From positions 1-64,000 of the forward strand of contig JBIKWM010000003.1 of the NCBI GenBank assembly GCA_044356305.1: a DNA stretch of 64,000 nucleotides. Direction: 5' to 3'. Positions 33,754-41,264 of the stretch are shown in pieces. This DNA comes from JBIKWM01 sp044356305 (lineage in GTDB: Bacteria > Bacteroidota > Bacteroidia > UBA10329). Each line of letters starts with the position of its first letter. The stretch's first letter is position 1. The translations under genes and the position numbers were made by a program. The notes below the pieces were generated by a model. The model was not told the DNA's origin. It saw only the letters and a program-made list of their open reading frames with translations, and made no database searches.

Positions 33754-35622
33754 TCAGGCCGAGCGTTTGGCCACCCCAACGCCCGAGGCGGTGTCTGGGC
33801 CCAGGAACACCCGGGCGTAGATGCGGATGACGGCCAGACCGTCAATGATGAACGTGAGCGATACGATGGCTGCGAGTACCACCTGGTTCTCGTGCATGTG
33901 GCTGAACATGAGGTCCTCGCCTATGAACGTGGGCGAAATGGGAAAACCCGCCAGCCCCAGGCAGCAGAGCAGAAAGATGAGTGCCAGTCGTGGGTGCCGC
34001 GCCACGTGGCCGTTGAACTGGTTGAGCGTCACATCGCGTTCCTTCTTCCTCAGTTCGAGGATGGTCCAGAACCCGATGGCCCCGGCCCCAACCACCCCGC
34101 TGAGGTACAGCAGGACCTCTGTGATAGGGAACCGCTCATTGAACGAGATGGCCAATGCCACCCACAGGTGCCCCATGATGATGAGCAGCCAGCTCACCCG
34201 CACGCTCTTGCGCTCGGTGAAGGCCTTCAGCATCATGCCCAGCGCCACCACAGAAAAGGTGACCGGCAGGTAGGCCGCCAGCCCCGTGGGCATGTATTCG
34301 TTGCTGATGATCAGGTATGCGCCCAGCACCAGCACCGGCACAGCGAAGTACATCACCCGCTGCACCGTGAGGAACCCGAGTGCCTTCCCTACGGCCTTTG
34401 AGGGGTTCCACAGCACGCGATACATGAACGACTCGAGGTTCCACTCCTTAAGGCTCAGCAGATAGAACGTGTACTCAAGTCTTTTTGGGATGGAATCCTC
34501 CACGCTGCGGTCGCGGGGCACGAAATGATAGAACTGCTCCCGGATCTGATAGGTGACCACCGAGGGCGACACCAGAAGCTGGTAAGTGCGCAGAAATGCG
34601 TTGCCTGCAAAGTGCAACAGCGCCAGCCATTGCAGCCCAAGGGCCAACTCGATGAAAATGAGTCCGATCTGCGCGATGGATGCGTATGCCACCTGCGCCT
34701 TGATGCTGCTTTGCACCCGGGCCGTGGGGGCCGCCAGGGCACTGGTGACAAGGCCCACAAGGGCAATCATCACCCTGGCCCATATCTGGTGCTCCCAGAA
34801 GGGGAAAGTGCGCAGCAACAGGAACACGCCCATGTGCACACTCAACGACCCGTAGAAAATGGCGCTCGATGGCGTGGGCCCTTCCATGGCGCGAGGCAGC
34901 CAAGGCGAGAACGGGAACATGGCACTTTTGGCCATGGCACTGAGCAGCAGCATGGCGGCTATGAACAGGCCCACACTGCTGTGCTCGGCCACCAGATGGT
35001 GTACCGTGTCGGTCTGCGCCAGCTGCATGAAGGTGATGTTCTCGTGCCACAGGTGGTGGCTCAGCCACATCACCAGTATCAGCCCGATGTCACCTATGCG
35101 GTAAATGGAGAACACCTTCACTGCGTTCTTCACCGGCAGATAGCGGTCGCGGTAGAATGCGATGAGCAGGAATGAGCTGACCCCCAGCACTTCCCAGCCC
35201 ATGAACAGCGTCTCGAAATTGCCGCTCAGCACCGTGAGGCAGTAGCCCATGTAAAAGAAAAGCATGGTGTTGAAGAACCGCTTGTAGCCCGCTTCGCGGT
35301 GTAGATAGTACTGGCTGTAAAAGGTGATCAGGAACACCAGCAGCGACCCCACCAGCAGGTACACCGCACCCACCGGGTCGAAGAAGAGGTCAACGAAGAA
35401 CTCGTAGCCGTGCGTGCGGTAAAGCACCCATTCTTTCACGTTCAGGGTAGGTGCACCACTAACCGCCCACCAGATGGTGTAGCCTATGGCGAGGGTCAGT
35501 TGCAGGCCCACGGTGCCCTGAGCGAGGGCCGACAGCCGGTTCTCGCGCTTGCCATCCATCAGCAGGCTGAGCACAAAGCCCAGTGCCGGAATGGCGATGA
35601 AAACGGGGAGAAAGTAGTTCAT
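33754..35622 (-). CDS. dabB: DabB, proton-conducting subunit of the inorganic carbon transporter
   Basis: The product (622 aa) is a NuoL/MrpA-like polytopic protein with about 14-16 helices. Motifs include GWEVLGVSSFLLIAFYRDR near 143-161 and LLLSAMAKSAMFPFSPWLPRAMEGPTPSSA near 222-251, which is interrupted here by membrane turns. The family also includes respiratory complex I subunits, but the adjacent DabA gene identifies it as DabB, which couples the proton gradient to CO2 hydration by DabA. It lies in the inner membrane. Confidence 0.88.
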   Translation of the reverse strand: MNYFLPVFIAIPALGFVLSLLMDGKRENRLSALAQGTVGLQLTLAIGYTIWWAVSGAPTLNVKEWVLYRTHGYEFFVDLFFDPVGAVYLLVGSLLVFLITFYSQYYLHREAGYKRFFNTMLFFYMGYCLTVLSGNFETLFMGWEVLGVSSFLLIAFYRDRYLPVKNAVKVFSIYRIGDIGLILVMWLSHHLWHENITFMQLAQTDTVHHLVAEHSSVGLFIAAMLLLSAMAKSAMFPFSPWLPRAMEGPTPSSAIFYGSLSVHMGVFLLLRTFPFWEHQIWARVMIALVGLVTSALAAPTARVQSSIKAQVAYASIAQIGLIFIELALGLQWLALLHFAGNAFLRTYQLLVSPSVVTYQIREQFYHFVPRDRSVEDSIPKRLEYTFYLLSLKEWNLESFMYRVLWNPSKAVGKALGFLTVQRVMYFAVPVLVLGAYLIISNEYMPTGLAAYLPVTFSVVALGMMLKAFTERKSVRVSWLLIIMGHLWVALAISFNERFPITEVLLYLSGVVGAGAIGFWTILELRKKERDVTLNQFNGHVARHPRLALIFLLCCLGLAGFPISPTFIGEDLMFSHMHENQVVLAAIVSLTFIIDGLAVIRIYARVFLGPDTASGVGVAKRSA

Positions 35623-35695
35623 TTTGTGGTAGATGGCTGTTGGCTCTGGTCTTCGGGCCTCAGGTGTCTCGTTGTTCTAGTGCCAGTGAATGAGG

Positions 35696-38182
35696 TCATA
35701 TCACCATCACAGGTATGTTGTCCATGGTAGATTCTATCACCTTGTTCAGGTCAGTGGCCAAAGGCACCGATCTCCGCAACGGGGCATATGCCACGAACCC
35801 GCTACCCGAGAATCTGAACATTCCCCTTGAGTCTGGGTCAATGGCCACCAGGTGCACCCATTCCTTTTCGAACCACTCGTAGGTGGCAGGGTTGGTACGG
35901 ATGGTGCTCAGCACCACCTCTGGCCGCTGTTCCACCACCATAAGCAGCCGCACTGGGTCGTGCACCTCAATCATCTGCACGGGCAGGCCGGGCCTTAGGT
36001 CGCCTTCCATTCCGTTGGCCACCCCTATCAGGCCCATCACGTTGTGTGGCAGCTTGGTGCCTGCCCCCAGCATGTTGTTATCCACCCGCGAGAAATAGTA
36101 TTCGAGGTTGATCCCCCCGCACACCGGGGCCGCTGCGTTTAGTATGCCCAACAGGTACTTACCTGTGGGGTCCACATACGGGTCGTAGCTGTTCAGGAAC
36201 GCCCTGCGGTCGAGGAACACGTGGTCGGTCATGGTCCTGCGGCCCACAATGCAAAGCGAGTTGGTGGCGTGGTTCAGCTCGGGCCGTGGCTCAAAGAGCG
36301 ACACGGTGCGGATCTTCACCCTGCGGTGTATCTCGGCCGGACTCAGGTGGGTATCTATGCTTTCGAATCTTCGGCTCCGCTCCTTGGCGTTCAGGTCGAG
36401 GGCGCGTTCCATGGCCGCAGCATGGCGTGCATGTGCTTCGGCCATGGCCGGTTGCAGCTCATTCACCCCGTAGTAGATGAACTCATCTCGGCTCGTGTCG
36501 TGCAGTCCGGCCACGAATACCGTCCCTTCGGGGATGCTGAAGCCCCGGCCCCGCAGCTCGGCCCGCACCTTGGCGTGGTTGGCCATGTGGCAGAAGGCCC
36601 TCGCGTTGAGCGAACCCGGCCGGCCGGAACAGGCCCCGCAGTCGTAGGCGGAGTAATGGGTGTTGTTGATGCTGCTGCTGCCGTGGCCCACTATGTAGAT
36701 CAGCGGGGCAAAGTCCTTGTTCAGCCCGATGCTTGTGAGCATGTTCTGCACGCGGTCGGCCATTTCAGGTATGGTGTAGCCCACCTGTAGGCCGCCATCG
36801 GTCTCGCCCTTGTGCTCAACGGTCAGCGAGCTGTCGCGTCCCACATGGTCCACTGCCAGTGCGGTGCCCGAGGTGGCCGTTGGGCGGAATATGTTCAGGA
36901 TCAGCCTCAGTGCCGACCAGAACCCCACGGTCTGCGCTATGAACCAACCACTGAAAAGCCCGTGGCTGCGCTTGGTCGAGAGCACATCCTTTTTGTGTCG
37001 GCCCGGAGCCTCTACCTCTTTTATCAGATGCTTGGGTGTGACGGGTGCGGGGCACACTTTGGTATTGTGCCTTCCCTGAGCGGGGCGGTAATACGTGTCG
37101 ACAGCAAAGAACCCCGGTGTGCCGAAGGTCTGGGCGCCCGGTACCTCAGCTTCCACATAGCGCCTAACTGAGCACGATCGGTCATCGATGCACATCACCA
37201 GTTGGAACGGAACGGCATTCACGTTGCGCACATAATCGCCACCCGCTACAATACCGGCCAGCACATCATCGTAATAGCTCCATTCAAAGGCCTCTTGCCA
37301 TAGCATGAGGGCGGTGTCGAGATCGGTCTGTCGCACCTCATCGAGCACGCCATGCGGTCTTCTTACCACTTTGCCGCTCAGGGGCATCCATATCTCTCCG
37401 AACTGACGGTCAAGCGCATCGATCTCAAGCAGCAGTTCAAAGGCCACGAGGTCGTGCAGGCACACCGTGCGTCTGTCCAGCAGGCCCTCGGGCTGTTGTT
37501 CGAGCACCGCCACCATGCCGCTCCAGCCCGGATGCGCAAACTGCTGGTCGTACAGGTAGCGTTCCCACAGGGCCTCATCGCCCACAATCAGGTGCAGCAA
37601 CTGCTCGAGGGATGTGGAGGTATCGAGCATCAGCTTTCGGGCCCGAGGGGTATGGAACAGGCTGGTCATGGCCAGGCGCTCCATCTCGCGCAGGCTGTCA
37701 AGCAGGCCTTTATCCCACACAGGGAAGTGCCACATGCTTATGCCCTGATCCAAAAAACTGTTCACAACCCTGAAAAGGATGGGGTGCACCTGCGAGTCGA
37801 GATCTATCTGGTACTTGAATTTCCAATTGGCACGCAAGGAGCCTATCCGTTTGGCCGGAGTCGGACCCAACTTACCGTTCAGCATGCGGTCGCGCCATTG
37901 GGTGGCCAGGGGGCCCGGGTAGCGGGCGCTGAGAATGCGGTCGAGCACATCGGGCCTGATCACCCCTCGCTGAAACATGGCCCTGTACTCGGCCAATGGC
38001 AGGTAGGTACGGTAGCCAAACGCCACAGTGGCCGTGCGCATGGCCTCGTGAAAGGGCATGTGCTGCAACGAGTGCAGGGTGTTGTGGTGAATGAAGTCCT
38101 TGAGCGGGGCCTGACTGGGCAGGTGGTGCGCAAGGTGGTGCAACATGTCGTGCACCGAATGGGCTGTTTGTGCGTGGCTCAT
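35696..38182 (-). CDS. dabA: DabA, zinc subunit of the inorganic carbon transporter (DUF2309)
   Basis: The product (828 aa) is a full-length DUF2309/UPF0753 protein. The beta-carbonic-anhydrase-like zinc ligands are present: Cys331 and Asp333 in VMCIDDRSC, His500 in IYIVGHGSSS and Cys515 in AYDCGAC. The spacing (2 and 15 residues within the pairs) matches the known DabA site (Cys351, Asp353, His524, Cys539). DabA binds DabB at the cytoplasmic face and hydrates CO2 to bicarbonate in one direction. It is the first gene of the operon. Confidence 0.92.
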   Translation of the reverse strand: MSHAQTAHSVHDMLHHLAHHLPSQAPLKDFIHHNTLHSLQHMPFHEAMRTATVAFGYRTYLPLAEYRAMFQRGVIRPDVLDRILSARYPGPLATQWRDRMLNGKLGPTPAKRIGSLRANWKFKYQIDLDSQVHPILFRVVNSFLDQGISMWHFPVWDKGLLDSLREMERLAMTSLFHTPRARKLMLDTSTSLEQLLHLIVGDEALWERYLYDQQFAHPGWSGMVAVLEQQPEGLLDRRTVCLHDLVAFELLLEIDALDRQFGEIWMPLSGKVVRRPHGVLDEVRQTDLDTALMLWQEAFEWSYYDDVLAGIVAGGDYVRNVNAVPFQLVMCIDDRSCSVRRYVEAEVPGAQTFGTPGFFAVDTYYRPAQGRHNTKVCPAPVTPKHLIKEVEAPGRHKKDVLSTKRSHGLFSGWFIAQTVGFWSALRLILNIFRPTATSGTALAVDHVGRDSSLTVEHKGETDGGLQVGYTIPEMADRVQNMLTSIGLNKDFAPLIYIVGHGSSSINNTHYSAYDCGACSGRPGSLNARAFCHMANHAKVRAELRGRGFSIPEGTVFVAGLHDTSRDEFIYYGVNELQPAMAEAHARHAAAMERALDLNAKERSRRFESIDTHLSPAEIHRRVKIRTVSLFEPRPELNHATNSLCIVGRRTMTDHVFLDRRAFLNSYDPYVDPTGKYLLGILNAAAPVCGGINLEYYFSRVDNNMLGAGTKLPHNVMGLIGVANGMEGDLRPGLPVQMIEVHDPVRLLMVVEQRPEVVLSTIRTNPATYEWFEKEWVHLVAIDPDSRGMFRFSGSGFVAYAPLRRSVPLATDLNKVIESTMDNIPVMVI

Positions 38183-38280
38183 GGACTCAGCACGGGGGCC
38201 CGACCTTCATTGGCCGTGGCGGGTGTTGTAAATGATGGATAGAAGTGCGCCCGTAGGTGGCTGCATGCCGCAGCAGGCCT

Positions 38281-38335
38281 CACATCTAATCACAGATGTG
38301 GGCTGGTTGGTCCGCACCAGGGCGCAGGTGCGGAC
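38281..38335. promoter_or_regulatory. Two adjacent hairpins upstream of dabA
   Basis: CACATCT-N6-AGATGTG (38281-38300) and GTCCGCACC-N8-GGTGCGGAC (38310-38335) are both perfect stems. Neither is followed by a T tract on either strand, so they are not intrinsic terminators. They lie about 100-150 bp upstream of the dabA start and just after the preceding gene. Confidence 0.55.
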
Positions 38336-38345
38336 TCAGGAAATA

Positions 38346-38675
38346 TCAGATCCTTATGTTGCGAAGGCTGATGAACAGCGGCACATGAGGCCCATGTCCG
38401 GGCCGGGCAGAGCATACTTGCGCTGCATAGCCGGACTCGCAGCCTAAGGCCCCGTCATGGGGCTGTTCGGCCACGAACAGATGGAACGGGTTCTCTTCTT
38501 CATTCGCACTGGTGCGCAGAGCGTCCTCTTCGGCATTGGCCAACAGGCTGTGATGCCCGTCCATGCCATGGGCCATAACCGCACCGTATATGTAGGGCTG
38601 TGCCACCTGTAGCAGCATGACCACCACAGAGAGGGTGCAGAAAAGCTTGCAGAGAATCTGGCGGGCGGGGCTCAT
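38346..38675 (-). CDS. Small exported protein of unknown function (109 aa)
   Basis: The product has a signal peptide or single membrane anchor near the N-terminus (ILCKLFCTLSVVVMLLQVAQP). The following part is rich in His and acidic residues (MAHGMDGHHSLLANAEEDALR), and the end has two Cys in GCESGYAAQVC. I do not recognise the family. His- and Cys-rich periplasmic proteins of this size often bind metal, but this is only suggestive. An inverted repeat overlaps the start codon. Confidence 0.6.
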   Translation of the reverse strand: MSPARQILCKLFCTLSVVVMLLQVAQPYIYGAVMAHGMDGHHSLLANAEEDALRTSANEEENPFHLFVAEQPHDGALGCESGYAAQVCSARPGHGPHVPLFISLRNIRI

Positions 38676-38689
38676 TAGAGCGTTCTAAT
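38674..38689. promoter_or_regulatory. Inverted repeat over the start codon of the 109-aa protein
   Basis: ATTAGA-N4-TCTAAT is a perfect 6+6 dyad whose inner edge covers the ATG. A -7-like CACCTTTG box lies 21 nt before the ATG. Repressor binding here would block transcription early. Confidence 0.45.
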
Positions 38690-38785
38690 TCGGGGGCAAA
38701 GGTGTGTTCAATCTTATACAGTCTGATTTTGGTCAGCACCCCTTTAACACATCCTTAACAGGCCCTGTTGCCCATCAGTGGGGGC

Positions 38786-38793
38786 TACCTTTG
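38786..38793 (+). promoter_or_regulatory. -7 promoter box of the glycerophosphodiesterase gene
   Basis: TACCTTTG, perfect TAnnTTTG, 18 nt before the GTG start. Confidence 0.6.
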
Positions 38794-38811
38794 GCCCGCC
38801 ATCCCATTAAA

Positions 38812-39621
38812 GTGCAAGGCTTTCTCTTTTTTTGTTGTGTGATGATGACCCTGCAGGTCGGTGCCCAGAAACTGCTCGTCACAGGCCACCGCGGGGCAGC
38901 TGGCCTTGTCCCTGAGAACACTTTGCCATCGGTGCGCAGGGCCATGGAGATAGGCGTGGACCGGGTGGAGGTAGATGTGCAGCAGACTGCAGACGGAGTG
39001 GTCATTGTGCTGCACGACCGCGACCTGGACCGTACCACCAACATGCGCGGCCGTGTGGCCAAACTGAAATGGGCCGAGGTGCGCAAGGCCAGGGCCAACC
39101 GCGGTTTTGAGAAACAGTACCCTGATGTGACCGTACCGACATTGGACGAGGTGCTGAAAGCTGTGGACGGTCGTTGCACATTGGTGATAGAGCTCAAAGA
39201 CGGCCACGACCGGTACCCTGACATTGAGAAGCGCGTGTTGGATGCCATAAGGGCGAACAGGGCCGAGCAATGGTGCGTCATTCACACATTCAACGACAAG
39301 GTGATCAGGCGACTGCGCGAGCTGCATTGCACGGTGCCGGTGCAGAAACTCCTGGTGGGCATATTCCCCTTTACGTCACTGATGCTGGATTTCCGGTTGC
39401 ATTTCGCGGAACTGACCGATTACCCCGATGTGGATGCATTCACCTTCAGCCATGGCATGATTACACGGCAGAACGTGACCGATGCGCATGCTCTGGGCAA
39501 GAAGGTGCACGTGTACACTGTGAACAATGAGCACGATATGCGGCAGATGATCAGCTACGGTGTAGATGGTATCATCACCGACCGCCCTGATCTTTTGAGA
39601 AGGATCTTGGATGGAAAATAG
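38812..39621 (+). CDS. Glycerophosphodiester phosphodiesterase
   Basis: From the GTG at 38812 the product (269 aa) has a signal peptide (FLFFCCVMMTLQVGA, Gln at +1) and the GDPD barrel: TGHRGAAGLVPENTLPS, then the metal ligands in EVDVQQTADGVVIVLHD, DRTTNMRG, and the C-terminal VNNEHDMRQMISYGVDGIITDRPD, split here by its loop. It hydrolyses glycerophosphodiesters to glycerol 3-phosphate and an alcohol in the periplasm. An upstream ATG exists but would add residues before the signal peptide and precede the promoter. It overlaps the following gene by 11 bases. Confidence 0.88.
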   Translation: MQGFLFFCCVMMTLQVGAQKLLVTGHRGAAGLVPENTLPSVRRAMEIGVDRVEVDVQQTADGVVIVLHDRDLDRTTNMRGRVAKLKWAEVRKARANRGFEKQYPDVTVPTLDEVLKAVDGRCTLVIELKDGHDRYPDIEKRVLDAIRANRAEQWCVIHTFNDKVIRRLRELHCTVPVQKLLVGIFPFTSLMLDFRLHFAELTDYPDVDAFTFSHGMITRQNVTDAHALGKKVHVYTVNNEHDMRQMISYGVDGIITDRPDLLRRILDGK

Positions 39622-40453
39622 GATACGCCCGCACTTTCTTCCGCTGCTTATCACCTATTCGGTGCTGGTCACGGGAGTGGCCTCGGTGGCCGTTCTGACG
39701 GGCGGCCCAACGGCCGTGTGGATTCCAGTTGCTGTGGCAGCGGCCCAGGTCTGGCTGTTCTTCCTCCGGTTGCACGTGGCGCAGGTGCCGCGCACCACCC
39801 CTGGGCTGCTGGGCATCACTCTCGGCATTTTCGCGGCCACCATGTACGCGCTCTATCAGGGCCGAAACGGGGGCGCTGGCAGCGTTGGGCCGCTATTGGC
39901 CTTCGTCTCTCTGGGCGGGTGGGTCGGTTATGTCATGTGGTTCAGCGATCTGGACCGCACCACCGACCGCATCAAGGTGGGCAGGCGCCTGCCACCTCTG
40001 CACCTCACCGATACGGCAGGCGCAACCGTGATCCTGCCACTTACTGATGGGGGGCGGAACCTCATCGTGTTCTTCCGCGGCAACTGGTGCCCCATCTGTG
40101 TGGCGCAGCTGCTGGAGTTGGCGGGTAATTCAGTTGCATTTACCAGACGGGGCGTCAGGGTATTTGCCATCAGCCCGCAGCCGCCTGCCCGCAATGTGCA
40201 GATGGAGGCCCGCCTGAACGGAAAGGTCACCCTTTTGCATGATGCCGATAATGCGGTCTCAGCCCAGCTCGGACTGGTGCAGGCCGGGGCGGTGCCGAGC
40301 GTATATGTGCCACTGGGCTACCTGCCCGATGCCCCCAAACCCACCGTGGTCGTCACGGACGCAAAGGGTCAGGTTGTATGGTGCGACCAGCCGGAGAATT
40401 ATCGCCTGCGGCCACGGGTCGAGGACATCCTCGCGGAGTTGGACCGCAGGTAG
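39611..40453 (+). CDS. Membrane protein with C-terminal redoxin (AhpC/TSA-like) domain
   Basis: The product (280 aa) has four membrane helices in the first 115 residues and then a thioredoxin-like domain. The domain carries the motif FFRGNWCPICVAQL near 150-163, with both active-site Cys, and ends in a normal peroxiredoxin-like fold (PTVVVTDAKGQVVW). The CPIC motif suggests a thiol-disulfide or peroxide reductase tethered to the membrane. Which side the domain faces depends on helix count, which I cannot fix by eye. It overlaps the phosphodiesterase gene, so the two share a transcript. Confidence 0.8.
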   Translation: MENRIRPHFLPLLITYSVLVTGVASVAVLTGGPTAVWIPVAVAAAQVWLFFLRLHVAQVPRTTPGLLGITLGIFAATMYALYQGRNGGAGSVGPLLAFVSLGGWVGYVMWFSDLDRTTDRIKVGRRLPPLHLTDTAGATVILPLTDGGRNLIVFFRGNWCPICVAQLLELAGNSVAFTRRGVRVFAISPQPPARNVQMEARLNGKVTLLHDADNAVSAQLGLVQAGAVPSVYVPLGYLPDAPKPTVVVTDAKGQVVWCDQPENYRLRPRVEDILAELDRR

Positions 40454-40478
40454 GGTAAGGGTGCCGAACCTGCTGATC

Positions 40479-40486
40479 TATCTTTG
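40479..40486 (+). promoter_or_regulatory. -7 promoter box of the Uma2 gene
   Basis: TATCTTTG matches TAnnTTTG exactly, 44 nt before the Uma2 ATG. Confidence 0.5.
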
Positions 40487-40530
40487 TGTCTGATTATTGA
40501 TTCCCAATAGGTTACGCACTCTCACTCGAC

Positions 40531-41055
40531 ATGATTCCGCGGTATACCTATGCCGATTACTGCCAATGGTCGGGACAATGGGAACTTATTGACGGTGTGC
40601 CCTATGCCATGTCGCCACTGCCTTCGGTGAGGCACCAGCGGATAAGCCTGAGGTTGGCAACACTGTTCGATACAGGGTTGGAGGGCTGCGGACACTGCCA
40701 CGTGTCATTGCCCATCGATTGGAAGATTGACGATCACACGGTACTGCAGCCCGACCTGTTGGTTGTATGCTTCCCATTTCTCGATAAGATCTTCATCGAA
40801 CGGCCCCCGATATTGGTGGTCGAGGTTCTTTCGCCTTCGACCCGCAATAAGGATCTGACGGTGAAGCGCGCCATTTACCTCGAACAGGGAGTGAGATATT
40901 ATGTAGTCATTGACCCTGACACCGAACTCTATACCGTATCAGAATTGCAGGGCGGTGATTATGTGGTTGTGGCCAAGGGCCATGCCAGGAAGTTCTGCTT
41001 CTCTTTTGGCACCGATTGCCTGGCCGAGATCGATTTCGCACTCATCTGGACCTGA
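40531..41055 (+). CDS. Uma2 family (DUF820) endonuclease-like protein
   Basis: The product (174 aa) shows the family's PD-(D/E)XK nuclease core: WELIDGVPYAMSPLPSVRHQRI at the start, VLQPDLLVVC with the metal Asp near 74, and PPILVVEVLSPSTRNKDLTVKRAIYLEQGVRYYVVIDP, interrupted here by short loops. Uma2 proteins are abundant in some phyla and often mobile; their natural target is unknown. No partner gene is adjacent. Confidence 0.85.
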   Translation: MIPRYTYADYCQWSGQWELIDGVPYAMSPLPSVRHQRISLRLATLFDTGLEGCGHCHVSLPIDWKIDDHTVLQPDLLVVCFPFLDKIFIERPPILVVEVLSPSTRNKDLTVKRAIYLEQGVRYYVVIDPDTELYTVSELQGGDYVVVAKGHARKFCFSFGTDCLAEIDFALIWT

Positions 41056-41250
41056 CGGCCGGTCAGAACACCTTCCGTTGAAGTCGAACATGCGCTTGAT
41101 GCCACGCCTGATTTCGAGGTTGATAGCGGCCATCGCGATGTGCATCTAAGGCCGCTTGGCCTTGACGGTGCCGTGCTCATCGATGGCCAATGGAACGCAT
41201 TGGGCAATTACAAAATGGAGGTGCTGACCCCTGAGGAATGTGCCACATTC
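41056..41250. other. Noncoding gap, possible gene remnant
   Basis: No convincing gene was found. A minus-strand frame across 40939-41145 has residues that look vaguely transposase-like (AAINLEIRRGIKRMFDF) but it overlaps the Uma2 gene and is weak. Confidence 0.4.
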
Positions 41251-41258
41251 TACTTTCG
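41251..41258 (+). promoter_or_regulatory. -7-like box of the TonB-dependent receptor gene
   Basis: TACTTTCG differs from TAnnTTTG by one base and lies six bases before ATG 41265. Confidence 0.5.
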
Positions 41259-41264
41259 CGCACC

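Noticed and set aside
33754..35622. Respiratory complex I subunit NuoL
   Set aside because: No other nuo gene is adjacent and the dabA gene follows on the same strand, so DabB is the better call.
40939..41145. Transposase fragment downstream of Uma2
   Set aside because: The resemblance is a dozen residues and overlaps the Uma2 coding region; not enough to call.
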